NCBI GenBank assembly: GCA_021014325.1 | Contig: CM037460.1 | Location: 23,660,544 to 23,724,543 of the forward strand | Origin: Plazaster borealis | Taxonomy: Eukaryota; Echinodermata; Asteroidea; Forcipulatida; Labidiasteridae | Length of the DNA stretch: 64,000 nucleotides | Direction: 5' to 3' | In this document: one piece after another, positions 35,995 through 48,158 of the stretch | Layout of the letters: each line of letters starts with the position of its first letter | How positions within the stretch are numbered: the stretch's first letter is position 1 | The notes under the pieces: generated by a model | What the model was told of the DNA's origin: nothing | The model's database searches: none | Seen by the model: only the letters and a program-made list of their open reading frames with translations | Program-made: the position numbers and the translations under genes

Positions 35995-37328
35995 GAATTG
36001 CGTTTTTTGAGGGATGGTATTGTAGTATACAGACTATTCAAACGGATTACAACGGACATGGAAATTTAAATGCAGGCATTTTGCTTACAAGTCTGAAAAA
36101 TAAATCCTCAATCTCAATTAGCCTTTACCCACAGTTATTCATGACCCATCAGTCATGCTGGTTTTGCTGGTCACTTTATAACCATCATTTACAATGTATC
36201 CTATAGTCAAAATGACGAAACTGCGATTTTAATATTCAGACACGGACCCTCCATAAATCGCTTAAAACTACCTTTACAGTTTTATGTTTTTCAAGTCACA
36301 GTTTTGGAGTGTCACTTAATTGGGCAGCGCCTTCATTTATCATTCAATTGGAGCCTAATATTTTCATGGGGCCCGAACCCCACAATCTGGCTCGTAAGTT
36401 TGGTTTTACGCGTCCCCCCTCATTTTTGCCGACTGAAAACAAACCCGAATTAAAAGGCAAATAAAGAAAATTCCTAATTTCAAAATGGGTAAAACACAAG
36501 GTGTAAAACTTTTCTGAAATGTCTTAGATTGCACCAAAGACCATTTAAAAAAAATTCACGGGGCCCAAAACAAGTAAAACTTCGCCTCATAATCAAATAA
36601 GATGACAAGGCACCAATGGAGTACACCATTAACACGCACAATATTCCCGGGTAGTTCTGCGGGCCCCGGAATAAGTAATAGTGGGACCGAACCGATGCAT
36701 CAAGATTATGTTGGTGTGGTTCCCTATAAAAATGAGTACATGTTAGACCTATAAATATCTCCCCTTAATCATACCTTGGATTGGCTAAGCCCACAAACTG
36801 CTAAGCATGTTTGGGATTGTTTTCACAGTTTTTGTACCAAGTCCGACATCTGATAGGTCGCATCTCTGACTTTTGCTTGGGCCCATAAATTCCCTAAAGT
36901 TAAAATTGATCGAAGTGGCCCTTTTAAGGAAGATGTTAAAATAAGTGCCATTAATCAACCAATCATGTCATACATGCCAGTATAATGTATAGATAGCGCC
37001 ACTATTATTGAAATGGAAATATGAGTATTATTGAAAAAACTTTATGAGAGCGTAAGACTGTAAAGCAATAACATGGAATTCTCTTTGTAGTCTTGTTACT
37101 CGAAATTTCTCAAGATTGCACCACGGAGCATCTATAGAATCAAAATAAAAATGAGCCAGAAGGGCTTTGCGCTTCGCATGTTTGTACGGGAGGAGTTTTG
37201 GTGATAAATCCTTTACAATGTATCAGCTCCTTTAAGGGGACTGACCAATGATTTGGAGCTTTATATCCGGGCTTGCTTTCATTGTATCTCAGTGTGTAAA
37301 CACCACATCCATAGATTATCATTCATTT
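35995..37328. repeat. Intron direct repeat, second copy
   Basis: Second copy of the block at 34,180-35,495. It keeps the GTAGGAACC head at 35,914, which the first copy lacks, so the duplication breakpoint lies inside the block. Confidence 0.75.
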
Positions 37329-37330
37329 AA

Positions 37331-37716
37331 AAAGGCATCGTACACGTTTGGTAATTGGAGCCTATAGTTTGTTTCAATCCTATATAGTTGATACCATAAA
37401 ACTAACCTGTGAAAATTTCATTTCAAAAGGTGGTAGCGTTTTTGACATAATTGCCGAAAATCTGGAGCGGTTATGTCCACGCAGGAAGAATAATCTGCAT
37501 TGGAATATACTCTCTGAGAAGCGTTACCGTAACGCTTCTCAATATTCCAAATATTTTTTGGATAAAAAGTGATATATTTTTTCATAACCGCAGTCCTTCG
37601 AAGTAAAAAGTCGCTCAAAATGCATTATACTATCCAAAGCTGCTGTACTTCTTACCAAGTAAGTTTTTATTGCCATAAATTTACAGAGTCATTACCAAAC
37701 GTGTACGATGCATTTA
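37331..37716. repeat. MITE M2, intact copy
   Basis: Left end AAAGGCATCGTACACGTTTG, right end ATTACCAAACGTGTACGATG. 386 bp, uninterrupted. It is the reference that shows where the LINE landed in the copy at 6,372-10,592. An inner hairpin GAAGCGTTACCGTAACGCTTC lies at 37,518-37,538. Confidence 0.8.
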
Positions 37717-37717
37717 A

Positions 37718-38081
37718 AGGTATCGTACACGTTTGGTAATGACTTAAAACAAATATTAGTATAAAAACTTACTTGGTAACAAGCAACGGAGAGCTGTTGA
37801 TAGTATAAAACATTGTAGGAAACGACTCCCTCTGAATTAACGTAGTTTTTGAGAAAGAGGTAATTTCTCACTAAAATAATAAAAACTTCTTGCAAGAAGT
37901 TTTTATTCCTATCTGAAAGCACACAATACAACAAGGGTGTTTTTTCTTTCATAAATTTCTTGCAACTTCGATGAACAATTGAGCCCAAATTTTCACTGGC
38001 TTGTTATTTTATGCATATGTTGGGATACACCAAGTGAGAACACTGGTCTTTGACAATTACCAAACGTGTACAGTGCCTTTA
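37718..38081. repeat. MITE M1, copy 2, abutting M2
   Basis: Left AAAGGTATCGTACACGTTTG, right ACCAAACGTGTACAGTGCC. It shares its terminal motif with M2, to which it is directly joined, so the two probably use the same transposase. It has the AAACTTCTTGCAAGAAGTTT palindrome in its centre. Confidence 0.8.
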
Positions 38082-38202
38082 GGTCACCTGCACTGAACAA
38101 TGTCACTGAAAATATCACCTTGGAAATTATTCCTCAAAATTGAGTTTGCACCCCCCCATTTGAAAATCATGGATCCGCCCCTGTGATTAGAGACCAGGCT
38201 AC

Positions 38203-38724
38203 CAGGGGCGGATCCAGGATTTTCCAAACGGGGGGCGTGATTTTTTTTTCAGAATGAAAGACCGCGCCATCCCCAGACAGCATTTTATTTTTCTGCACTG
38301 CGAAATTGCCAATGTCGTAGTGCTTTTCAAAGAGAAAGTTGCTTCTTCTAAATCGGTTTAAAAATCAAATTTCATGGTTCTGCTTACCGTAAGCAAAGAA
38401 CTTGGCGCTTACAGAAGCAGTGAATACCGCGCTTACGTCAAGCGTTTTCCACGAGTAAGCAGGGATTTTTGTTGCTTTATGCGCGTGTGGGTACTCCACG
38501 TTACTACGGCCAGGCTGCATGAGACCCAATAAACCACTAGCCATGATTTAAAAATTAATAATAAAGGATTGTAAACAGATGCAGAGAGAGAACTTGAACA
38601 TAATTTTTCTATAGAGATGCACTAATGAGTATGACTTCTGAAAAAAAAAAAATTCTCTCCCTTTTTTTTTTTTTTTTTTCCTGGCAAAAGGGGGCGTGCC
38701 CCACGCCCCCTGGATCCGCGGCTG
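38203..38724. repeat. MITE M4 (CAGGGGCGGATCCAGG ends)
   Basis: Left end CAGGGGCGGATCCAGG, right end CCTGGATCCGCGGCTG, flanked by GGCTAC/GCTAC. Copy A has the empty site at 10,717-10,725 (CAGGCTACACATG). Interior T- and A-runs; no gene. Confidence 0.75.
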
Positions 38725-39794
38725 GCTACACAGTAATTTCACAAATCTGCCCCCCCCCCCTTAAAATCTTCTTACGTGCCGGTTATAGATTTTGTCAATA
38801 CAAACATTTTGACAAATTGTTTAGGGGGAAATTGACAAACTGTTTTTGTTTTGTTTTCACGCGAGGAGTTTTGGTGATAAATCCTTTACAATGTATCAAC
38901 TCCTGTAATGGGACTGACCACTGATTTTGAGCTTTATACGGAAATTTCCTCTTTGTTGCTTCTTGTAAATTTTTGTTCCAGAAACATTTGTTGAAAGTTT
39001 CATAACAATCGGCGCAAACCTTGGAAAAATACAGAGAGGGACACTAATGTGCCTCGAGGGCATAGGTCGAAAAAAAGGGTTGACGTTGCTATTAGAACGG
39101 TCCGAGTTGTTTTAGGCCGAGAAAAAAATAAAACATGGTTAGCGTCCGGGTTCCTGAAAAAAGGGAGGCAGGAGGGGCTTTTTATTTTTTATTTTTCGAG
39201 ACGGCCGCCATTTTTCATAAAATATCGAACGACCATTGGTTTTTCCACTGTTCAACACACAATAATGACAGAAACATGTTAGACAAGATATTTGACATGT
39301 TTACAGTGGTTGTATTTAATAGTTTGTTCAATGAAAACCTTGCCGTAGCTCACTTTCACAAGAATCGATGTAAATGTGAAATTAAACGATCTGTTTTTAA
39401 CCCTGTAACCGACACAGGCTAAGTTCTGACTTGCAGGTATTTTATTTTTTTAATGTATCATTTGACATTTTAAGGTTTTTAAATCTCATTTTGAATTGGT
39501 AGAAATAAAAATATAATCCATGCGGCCCCCAAAAGGAAGAGGGAGGGGACCCTAAAGGTGTATTTTTTTTTTTTTTTTTTTTTTTTACTTCGCCTCACCC
39601 TTTTCCATAATTACTAATGGAGAGAAACATAAATTTCGACTAAGTCATCAAAAAATGTTCCCACTGGCATACGCTGGTGGGCCAAGTGACAGGACAGAAA
39701 ATTAGAGGCGACTTTTTTCTTTTTTTTCTTTCGACTCGCCAAAATACTACTGCTACGTGTTACTGCTACCCGTTCTGCGAATTATTCACCTTAC

Positions 39795-40115
39795 CTCCTC
39801 AGGTCCATAATAGTGGCTACCGTTCCTCTCCACCATAGCAGGCGGGTACTGCGACGCTGTAGCCCCGTTCAGTTCACACAGTTTATTCCGCTCTGAGTAG
39901 TTGATGGAGAAACATCGAGTATCAGACAGACACAAATTGCCGCAACTGATCACCGAAATTCCCGCCAAGGTCCGGTATCCGTACCCGTGTAGGATCAGGT
40001 CGGCTATGCCACTGAAATACAGGCTTCGAGAGGTGCCGATGGTTGCGTTTTGACAGAGCTTTGCTGCCCCGACCGAAAGGAAATAAATGACCGTCAAAAA
40101 TAGAAGACGTAACAT
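39795..40115 (-). CDS. Copy B exon 1: signal peptide and PAN domain
   Basis: ATG at 40,115. 107 codons, ending GAGGAG|GTAAGG (donor at 39,794). Signal peptide LLFLTVIYFLSVGAA, then the PAN pattern CGNLCLSDTRCFSINY and CELNG, as in copies A and C. Together with 33,940-33,985 and 32,937-33,811 it makes a complete three-exon gene of about 413 residues. The upstream sequence differs from copies A and C, so its promoter may differ too. Confidence 0.75.
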
Positions 40116-40596
40116 CTTGCTTTTTCCTGATGTGGATCAATTAATTCGTACAAAAAAAACACAAGTTTGTTCAGTTGGTATGTTGAACTGCTTTTACAAA
40201 TTACTTCATAGAAACCGACTTTGGTAAAGCCGTTAATATCATTTTTTCCCCTCAAAAATTTAATAAGAAACCGTTCGGTATCAATACAGCTTTTAGCAGT
40301 AACGGCATGCATTAAAATGACAAACGATGTGATAATATGCGAAGGTATGTGTTTGAAAGCAACACGCCACAACAGCATTAGTCTTCTTAGCCACGCGCAC
40401 CAGTCTAACAAACCACTCTCGATCGATACCGTAAATTACACAATTTGCATATTATTCTGCTCCATGGATGAGCACGCATGCATCTTCTATGCTAATTATT
40501 AAGGAATGACAATTGGTATCATGCATCCCCCTATACATATACGTGCATTAAAACGAAAAACTAGGAAGTCAAAGGATGTGGGCTGGCCTCGTTGTT

Positions 40597-40597
<1 letters not shown>
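40116..40597. other. 5' flank of copy B
   Basis: Unlike the flanks of copies A and C. The predicted promoter side of copy B (minus strand). No clear TATA or other motif stands out. Open frames on both strands overlap and carry no domain. Confidence 0.45.
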
Positions 40598-40629
<32 letters not shown>

Positions 40630-40937
40630 TTAATACATAATTATCAATGTGCTTTACATTAGTGACCTGGTCATTGGGCCATTAACATTCCTTTAATCTT
40701 TCTCAGCTCCCTGGCGAGTATACAGCCCGAGCTGCCGTCGCGCTCCGAAGGCTTTTTAAAGACAATGTCAACCTCTACCCTAGCAGGTACCCATTTATAC
40801 CCCTGGGTGAAGAGAAGCAATTATAGTAAAGTATCTTTCTCAAGAGTACAAGTGTCATGACCGGCATTCGAACCCACACCCCGATGACTTAACCATCGAA
40901 ATTTGAATTCGATGCCCTAAACCACTCGGCCACATGT
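40598..40937 (-). repeat. tRNA-derived SINE, family 2
   Basis: Read on the minus strand: a tRNA-like head (GTGGCCGAGTGGTTTAGGGC, then a GGTTCGAATGCCGG B box), a body with GTACCTGCTAGGGTAGAGG, and a (TTA)n tail at 40,598-40,629. Body and head differ from family 1. Confidence 0.8.
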
Positions 40938-41028
40938 AAAGGGTATTTATTTCATATCGATGACACCATAACACATGATTTTTGTCTGCGCCTCCACTAT
41001 ATGATCACGTAAATTACAGCTTTTGGAA

Positions 41029-41462
41029 TGTCGTGGCCGAGCGGATATTGGAACACCGAACTCAAGCTCTGGTGTTTCTGATCAGCAGAGTGTGGGTTCG
41101 AATCTCAGTCGTGACACTTGTGTCCTTAAGCAAGACACTTAACCACATGCTTCATCCTTCGGATGGGACGTTAAGCCGTAGGTCCCGTGTGTTGTGTAAT
41201 GCACGTAAAATAACCCAGTGCACTTATCGTAAAGAGAAGGGGTTCGCCCCGGTGTTCCTGGTTTGATCGGCAGCATAAATTGCGCCACAGCACCTTGTAA
41301 ACTATTAAATTGTGCTATGTAAAGGAATAGGTCTCATACTTCAAAAATGTAGCCCCGCATACCTTGCGGGAAAAACTTACTGTTTGTCTGTTCAAGCGCC
41401 TTGAGTACCTTCTTGGTAGATACGTGCGCTATATAAGACTAAATTATTATTATTATTATTAA
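41029..41462 (+). repeat. tRNA-derived SINE, family 1, copy 2
   Basis: Starts TGTCGTGGCCGAGCGG, B box GGTTCGAATCTC near 41,096, ends GCGCTATATAAG and (ATT)n. Same family as 151-563, with a different 3' part (GTAGCCCCGCATACC). Confidence 0.85.
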
Positions 41463-42016
41463 TTTTATTTGATATTTTGGACGTTGAAATCATAATGTGA
41501 CTGAAAAACTGATACAACTTCTCAGACTAGGCGCATTTGAAGAGCCCGAGTTTTCACCGAATAAAGATTGTTTACTAAATCCACTCCTCATAGATGAAGA
41601 TGCTTCCTACGTAGAGTCTTAAAACCTGGGCTCAAATCGGACTGGTATTCAACACTAATTCAAGCATTATACCTTTTATTTGAAGCTTAAAATCTTCCAC
41701 GATGCTTGGCTTTTATCCACATTTCACCCAACTGAACTGTAAAACTATGTTCAGATGCGCACACAGAGTTTACACTCAGTTTCAGTGTTGTGTAATGATG
41801 GACTAAATAATACCGGCCGCTTTTGAATGCTTTTAATGTAATAAAGTCTGATCGTTGTGTATGATACACTATTTAGCAATGAATGAACATCTTGCTGCTC
41901 GTACCATATAAGAACTTTCCCATGTTAGGCCTACGTAGTACTTAGAGAAGTGAGTTATGAACATTTCTATTAAGTAGCTCTCTTTCCAGTGGTTCCATGT
42001 TGCAGTACCACCAGTA
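41463..42016. other. Spacer before copy C
   Basis: No gene. From about 41,932 it matches the start of the window. ATG-less small frames only. Confidence 0.5.
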
Positions 42017-42714
42017 GACTGTGCAAGTCTCGCGCATATTCGAAATTGCGGAACCATTGTGGTCCCAACCTAATGGAGATTTACGTGGGCAAGATTTTGT
42101 TTTGTCAATTTTTTTAGTTTAACGTGGTTTATAACCATGAAAAATATATATGTTGTTCGGAATGAAACACTTAGTTATAACAAATATGAAAGTAAAATCA
42201 ATTCAACAATATAACCAAGAAAACCCGAAAATTAAACTTGACCTCAGCTTCCGGTTACTGCAAAAAACTAAACATTTTGTGCTCACCTCCGATCACAAAA
42301 CTTATGTAAACGCTTGTTAAGGATGCGCGATGGTAATCGCCAGATGCTGTAATTGCAACGGGAAGCCTTTTAATTTTAGTCTATGGTTGTTGAGGCGTTA
42401 GCGTCCTCTATAAACTGCTAAGCGTTAATTTCACGCCCGTGTGACCATCGCGAATCCGCGTAAGGGGTTTCTGAAAAGTTAAGATCATAAGCATCCTTGT
42501 TCCAGAGTTTTAATTTTTTTTAAATAATAATTAACACATTATTTGTGTATTTATTATAAAAACTAAAACTGATTGTTTAAACATGTTATGAGTATTTTTG
42601 TTGTTCAGATTTTGTCATTAGATATAATTTAAAACAAAGATTAGATTTTTAGAAAAAATAAGTTCTTCGTTTGACGTGTTTTCTCGTTCCGATACGTGCG
42701 AGACTTGCACAGTC
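42017..42714. mobile_element. 698-bp foldback element with TA target duplication
   Basis: Ends GACTGTGCAAGTCTCGC and GCGAGACTTGCACAGTC are inverted and flanked by TA (42,015-42,016; 42,715-42,716). Copy A near 94 holds a single TA, the empty site. TIRs plus a TA target fit Tc1/mariner-type MITEs. Related TIR fragments (GACTGTGCTAGTCTAGCGC) occur at 31,489 and in part at 54,314. No transposase frame. Confidence 0.82.
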
Positions 42715-43215
42715 TATACTTTATATTATTTGAAGCAAGAAATCGTCCACAATGCTTCACATCCTTTAACCTGAAAAGGGTGATAAAGCGTTGGACTTTG
42801 TATTCCGAGCAGCCACTTTAAGTGTGCGCATATCATTAATTTAACCAGTGATAAATATTATTTCAAAAGGGGCTTATTAGTTCTCGAGAAAATATTTGCC
42901 TACGTAAGCCAAATGTAATATATACCAACAATAGTAATAATACAACAATAAAGCGCCATAATAAGTACACTCAAAGGAAATGTGTACAATTAAACTTAGA
43001 AAGTGCATAACTTACACATTAACAATAAGCATCAAAATCAACACAATATATAGAAACTTGAAGGTAAATTAAGGTAAAAAGAGTACAAAAACAGATGTAG
43101 AATGGGTTAAAAAGTGCAAATTTTCTAAACAAATTTTTCCCCTAGATGACACCATAGGCCTAATCGATTGAATCATATTGATGTTGTTTTTCTGTAATTG
43201 TTTTTCTTTCTTCCT
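42715..43215. other. Intronic or spacer sequence of copy C
   Basis: 42,715-42,922 is collinear with copy A. The remainder is AT-rich with no gene visible. Confidence 0.5.
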
Positions 43216-44050
43216 TGTTTAGGTGTTCGGGCCAACGAGGCCGAACACCTTCTGTTAAAAAAAATAGAAATAAGAATAAAAATATAATTATTTCTTCCGA
43301 CGAACTATTGTTCGCAAAGCAAAGTAACTCAAAATTGAAACTTCCCAGAGCAATGAAACTTAAGACATAATTAGATATCAACGTGTAGATGGCACAATGG
43401 CACTGACGTCACGATGACGTAATAAAATTACATAAATCAAATTTAATATATCGAAAAACTATACCTGCTGAACTTCACTATATAAATTCACAATGTGCAT
43501 CAATTGAAAAAGCTTGACTAACTATACAACTTTATCACAGAGTGTGACCAATATGACCTTCCTTCCGGTCAAAACCGGAAGTTGAAGTGAAACATTTTAA
43601 AAAGCACTAAAATGGGATATGAAGCCAAAATAAAAGGACTTTTTTAAATAAAGATTTTAGTGGATTGAATATTCTGCAATAAAAAACAACAACATTAATA
43701 CATCATAGTTACGTCACAGCGACAACGTACATTAGGTTCAAAAATAATTATTTTGATATCTCACAAACTGTTCATGATTGCCTACATAAATACCACTGGT
43801 TAAAGACATTAAGCACATTATAACTGGAAAGTTAAGTTGCGATGACGGTGCCACAGATCAAATTACACTATATCAACAATTAATTTTTCGAAAAATCATA
43901 ACTCCTGAACTACAACAGATAATTAACAATCTTTGCGTCATTTAAAAGAGCTTGAACTTTGTTTTACTTCGTTTGAAAGTTTGAACAGAATAATACGAAC
44001 AAAACAAAAGTTGCACAAATAAATGGCGCAATTTTTTATCCCCACAATAA
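43216..44050 (+). mobile_element. Helentron-like element, family 1, diverged or truncated copy
   Basis: A 5' hairpin TTAGGTGTTCGGGCC..GGCCGAACACC (43,220-43,252), a CACTGACGTCACGATGACGT motif near 43,400, and one CCTTCCGGTCAAAACCGGAAG core at 43,561-43,581. No 3' CTAG end is found, so the right limit is approximate. Confidence 0.5.
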
Positions 44051-45179
44051 CGCAATCACACTTACATGTACATAATAAGCATTCCCGCTCTGTGTCTACA
44101 TCACTGGCCGTAGTGTCAAAAAATCAAAAATTGCATTCTACCAAGATTTCCAGACGCGCTGCCAGCTTCCTCCACAACCAATGAACGACATACTTTTCCG
44201 AGCCGATATTTGTCACACATCGCTGTAAATGCATGACCATTAATTTGATATAGCGCCATCATGCGTGCGTAAAGACGCAAAACTGTTTTTTAATGTAGCC
44301 TGAACAGCTGACATCACACTTTGAGGCTCGTGAATAACGCCAGATACCTGCCTTGAGCGCCTGGCCGGATCCTGCCAGATGTACCTTTGACATCGCATCC
44401 ATTTCACACGGAGATTCTCGTTCAATTTACCGTACATGTACACATAGTACATAGTGAATAAAACAACATTACATGCACATTACATGCATGTACAAACGTT
44501 TATGCACACGCTGCATGCAGACGATCGAAAGTGCAAGCTGACAATGACTACGTCACCTCGGACCAATCATAACACAGATTAGGAAAGCTTACGTCACTAC
44601 ACGTTTAACAATGAAATCATTTTATCCAATAAAATCATTGGGCCTGTAAGACCAGTGCCTGTCTTTATCCTTGCGGATAAAGACAGGGGACCAGTCCAAA
44701 CATAATGCTGCTTCAGAAAAGTCGAGTAGCGATTTTTTTTTTTTTTTTTACAAGCGCGTCTTGTCTTATACAAAATAAGAAACGGCATAACCCGGGTGCT
44801 GAAAAGGGGCTTGAATAAGAAAAATGCAAACGTAAACGACAGTTTTGAATTAGACCAGAAGTGCCCCCTCCCCGGAGTACCCCCAAAAAGTTTCGTCGCT
44901 GATTCTGCAGACCGCAACAAAATAAGGGTCCCGAGTGCGATGTTGCCGAGGTGTTTTCCGTCTCGCATCCATCAATCGTCTTTTATAATGTATGTCTCCC
45001 CAACATAATAGTATAACATAGAGGGTCATCGTTTAAACGAACACCTCTTTGGCAGATGTTTGCACTGTAAAAACTACCTTTTTATAGTATGTACATGTTT
45101 TTGTTTCCTTTTGGCTGTTAGCCATTGTTCAAGCTTGACGCAATGAATATGACTATGAACATTTGTAAGTGTTCATTAT
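44051..45179. other. 3' flank of copy C gene
   Basis: No gene supported. Includes a stable hairpin at 44,658-44,687 and sequence related to 32,570-32,900 downstream of copy B. Confidence 0.5.
44658..44687. other. Perfect 13-bp-stem hairpin
   Basis: CCTGTCTTTATCC, loop TTGC, GGATAAAGACAGG. A tetraloop hairpin with no repeat copy seen in the window. Function unknown. Confidence 0.8.
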
Positions 45180-46039
45180 TTACAGAAGCCGTGGACAGCA
45201 GTAAACGCGACCAGAGGAGTCTGGCCTCGGACTGTGTGCCACGATGCCTTCATAACACTCATCTACGATCCCTTTAAAACGACCACATCCGTCATTGTAC
45301 AGTTTAGCGTCGCGGTTGGGCTCTGAAAAATAAAGCCAGAGTAACAAGAGGTTGCCGGGTTGGTTACGAGGTTGACGGTACCCTTGCAGGTAGGCATCTT
45401 TCAACTCAGCAAGGGTACATAGGTGAGCTTCCAGAGCAGAGCAAGCACTCGCCATCCCATCACGGTCTTCCTTGGCGTACACCTCTTGTGTGATGATGGG
45501 GTCTCGAGGGCTCACTAGTCCGGGGCAGCACATGGCAGGAGAAGAACTCTCTTCACTCAGGACTGGGCAGCAGAAGGCTTGACCGGAGGGATCTGGCCTA
45601 GGCGTGTTTAAGAAAAGGCCCTCATAGCACTCTGACTTAACCCCACAAACATCGTAGATGATCAGTCGAACGTCGCGGTTGGGTATCGAGAAATATAACC
45701 ATAGGCTGCTGTCAGGTTGTCGATAGCCTCTCATGTGTGCCTCCTTCAACTCGGCCAGTGTACAAAGGTGGGCGTCTAAGTCAGAGCAAGCCTTTGCCTG
45801 CCCATCACGGTCAGCAACATCGTAGCTCTCACTCGTAATGATTGGATGTATATCGTACTCTTGGTAGGTCAGTCCAGTCGCGTTCATCAGGATCTTCTTA
45901 TCAGGTACAGAGTACCAGAAGCTTATAGCAGTAGGTATGTCTGGGTATTTGCTAGCCTTGTATGCCTGACGTAACTCCCATGGTTGACAGAGATGTTTGC
46001 CGGCTCTTTGACACTCAGCTGAAGCTGAGCCATGCGAAT
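45180..46039 (-). CDS. Copy C exon 3: Cys-rich repeated modules
   Basis: Acceptor GTCTTCAG|ATTCGC at 46,039, stop TAA 45,180-45,182. Same architecture as copy B exon 3: a short module with CQRAGKHLCQPWEL, then two full modules with AHLCTLAELK, GYRQP, YFS-PNRD, ECYEG and a C-terminal CCP. The linker DPIITQEVYAKEDRDG is nearly identical between copies. Codons upstream of 46,039 in the same frame are intronic. Sequence differences from copy B are spread along the exon, as expected for an older duplicate under protein constraint. Confidence 0.74.
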
Positions 46040-46133
46040 CTGAAGACATCATTAAGAAAGTACACTCAGTTTTCAAATACCGCACTAAGTGAGCACATAT
46101 TACATTGCAAATTAAAAAAAGACATGTACATAC

Positions 46134-46179
46134 CTCGTATCTTGGTTTGGAATAGCTGAAGCTGTCTCATAAAGCCCGG
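46134..46179 (-). CDS. Copy C exon 2 (46 nt linker)
   Basis: GATTTACAG|CC acceptor at 46,179 and ACGAG|GTATG donor at 46,134. Phase 0 in, phase 1 out, which joins exon 1 (ends AAG) to exon 3 (starts AT) without a stop. Same length as copy B. Confidence 0.72.
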
Positions 46180-47003
46180 CTGTAAATCAAAGGAAATAAA
46201 ACGGGCGCAGGTCAAATGGGATACACACTAAAGGAATAATTCTACCATCATCTATGTTTTGTGTTGTTACAAAAAGTGTGTGTGTGTATTTTAGACTTTC
46301 CATATTGGGGGGGGGGGGGCACAATGTGCCCACATTGACCTATTTCACCTGACATTCATTGTATACATTATGTTTGAAACTCATTGTGGATTAAAACAAA
46401 TATCGTAAAATAGTTATTATCTTGGTAAAACTGCAATGTTAAATTTTTTACCAGCTTAGGTTAATAGTGATGTACAAAATATCCGATAAAATATTGTTAA
46501 TGCTCACAAAATCGCAAATTTAGAGGTGACAAAGTGTGTGAAACTTCCTGAAAGTGTCCGTCTGTTATGGTCTGAATAACTGAATCATTGCGACCATTGA
46601 GGAAGTTTTTCCTTGTGACGTCATATTCCCGCGTCGGACCCAATTAACTCTGCTCCTCACCGGCAGGTTACTTGGGTCTGACCCGGGTGAGCTTCGACCA
46701 CGACGTCAAAGCTACTCGAACTGGTCAGACCTGGATCGACCCGGTGAAACGATTCGAACGCAACGATAAAATCTGAAACCGGCTTATCGTTACCATGGCA
46801 ACCGTTTATTTTGTTTACCTTCCAACTTCGTTGTTACATTATAATGAACTGTATTTTACGTACTTCCGCTTCCTTAGAACTATTGATCAAAGCTGGCGGT
46901 CATACTGGATTTTTTTTAATTTCTAACTCGTAGCAGACCATTTTATGCATATGGAGAAATAATGCCACATAGTCATCGCGGTGCTTCTTGGGAATCCAAT
47001 TAT
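46180..47003. other. Intron 1 of copy C, 3' portion
   Basis: No gene. A G-run at 46,307-46,318, a (TG)n bit at 46,279-46,290, and sequence paralogous to 35,640-35,850. Confidence 0.5.
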
Positions 47004-47378
47004 TAGGTGTTCGTGCAACACAAGCATGAACACCGCATTGTTTTTGTTCTGTTAATTGTTTTAGGTGTTCGTGCAATACAAGCACGAACACCTCTTTCAA
47101 GTGTCGAATTACAAGGGTTTAAAAGTTGAAAAATGATCATTTGCTATTTGCTGTAAATCCTTGAATTTGAAAGCTATGATGTTTTTAGTTGGGCATCGGA
47201 TAGATCAAGACTGGGCCAACATTTAAAAAGTTAACGCAAAAATCGTATGACCTTTACTTCCGGTCGTAGCGGAAGGTCAAAGTTTGCCTTTGTGTTTTTT
47301 TTCTTTAAACAAAAAATCATTTTTAGGGCTTATCTACGGCACAACTCAAGATTGAAATTGAATTGAACAATGAAACTC

Positions 47379-47411
<33 letters not shown>

Positions 47412-47770
47412 CAGTTCTTATATAGCGCTTTATACTCCCGATGGGTGTCTCAAAGCGCTCAGTATTTTTCCTACAAGGTAGGTGGAGTTACGTGTTGAAG
47501 TATGAGACCTTTTCCTTTGCATAGCACCATGCAATGGTTTACAAGGTGCTATGGCGGGCAATCAAGCAAGGAACACCGGAACGAACCCCTTCTCTTTACG
47601 ATAAGTGCACTGGGTTCTTTTGCGTGCATTACACAACACACGGGACCTACGGCTTAAGTGTCTTGCTTAAGGACACAAGTGTCACGACTGGGATTCGAAC
47701 CCACACTCTGCTGATCAGAAACACCAGAGCTGGAGTTTGGTGTTCTTATCCGCTCGACCACGACACGCCC
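47379..47770 (-). repeat. tRNA-derived SINE, family 1, copy 3 (minus)
   Basis: Tail (TAA)n at 47,379-47,409, B box complement GGGATTCGAACCC at 47,690-47,702, head complement CGACCACGACACGCCC at the right edge. Nested in a family-1 Helentron-like element whose empty sequence is CATCAGACAATTG at 3,417. Confidence 0.87.
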
Positions 47771-47787
47771 ATAAGACAATTGAACCT

Positions 47788-48158
47788 AAAAGGTACCGTA
47801 CACGTTTGGTAATGATTCAAAACAAATATTAGCATAAAAACTTACTTGGTAACAAGCAACGGAGAGCTGTTGATAGTATAAAACATTGTAGGAAACGACT
47901 CCCTCTGAAGTAACGTAGTTTTTGAGAAAGAGGTTAAGGTTTCACTAAAATAATAAAAACTTCTTGCAAGAAGTTTTTATTCCTATCTGAAAGCACACAA
48001 ATTTGTACAAAAAGGGTGTTTTTTCTTTCATCATTTTCTTGCAACTTCGATGACCAATTGAGCCCAAATTTTCACAGGCTTGTTATTTTATGCATATGTT
48101 GGGATACACCAAGTGAGAACACTGGTCTTTGACAATTTCCAAACGTGTTCAGTGGCTT
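47788..48158. repeat. MITE M1, copy 3
   Basis: Left AAAAGGTACCGTACACGTTTG, right CCAAACGTGTTCAGTG. Separated from the SINE by only 17 bp of host-element sequence. Confidence 0.8.

Larger units (their letters stand above)
33986..39794. other. Intron 1 of copy B (5.8 kb, repeat-filled)
   Basis: No gene. Holds a direct duplication of 1.3 kb (34,180-35,495 and 35,995-37,328), two M-type MITEs, and a GGGGCGGATCC-ended MITE. It also holds sequence paralogous to copy C at 35,640-35,850 (compare 46,740-46,915), and poly-T near 39,560-39,587. Small open frames are scattered, none with a domain. Confidence 0.6.
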
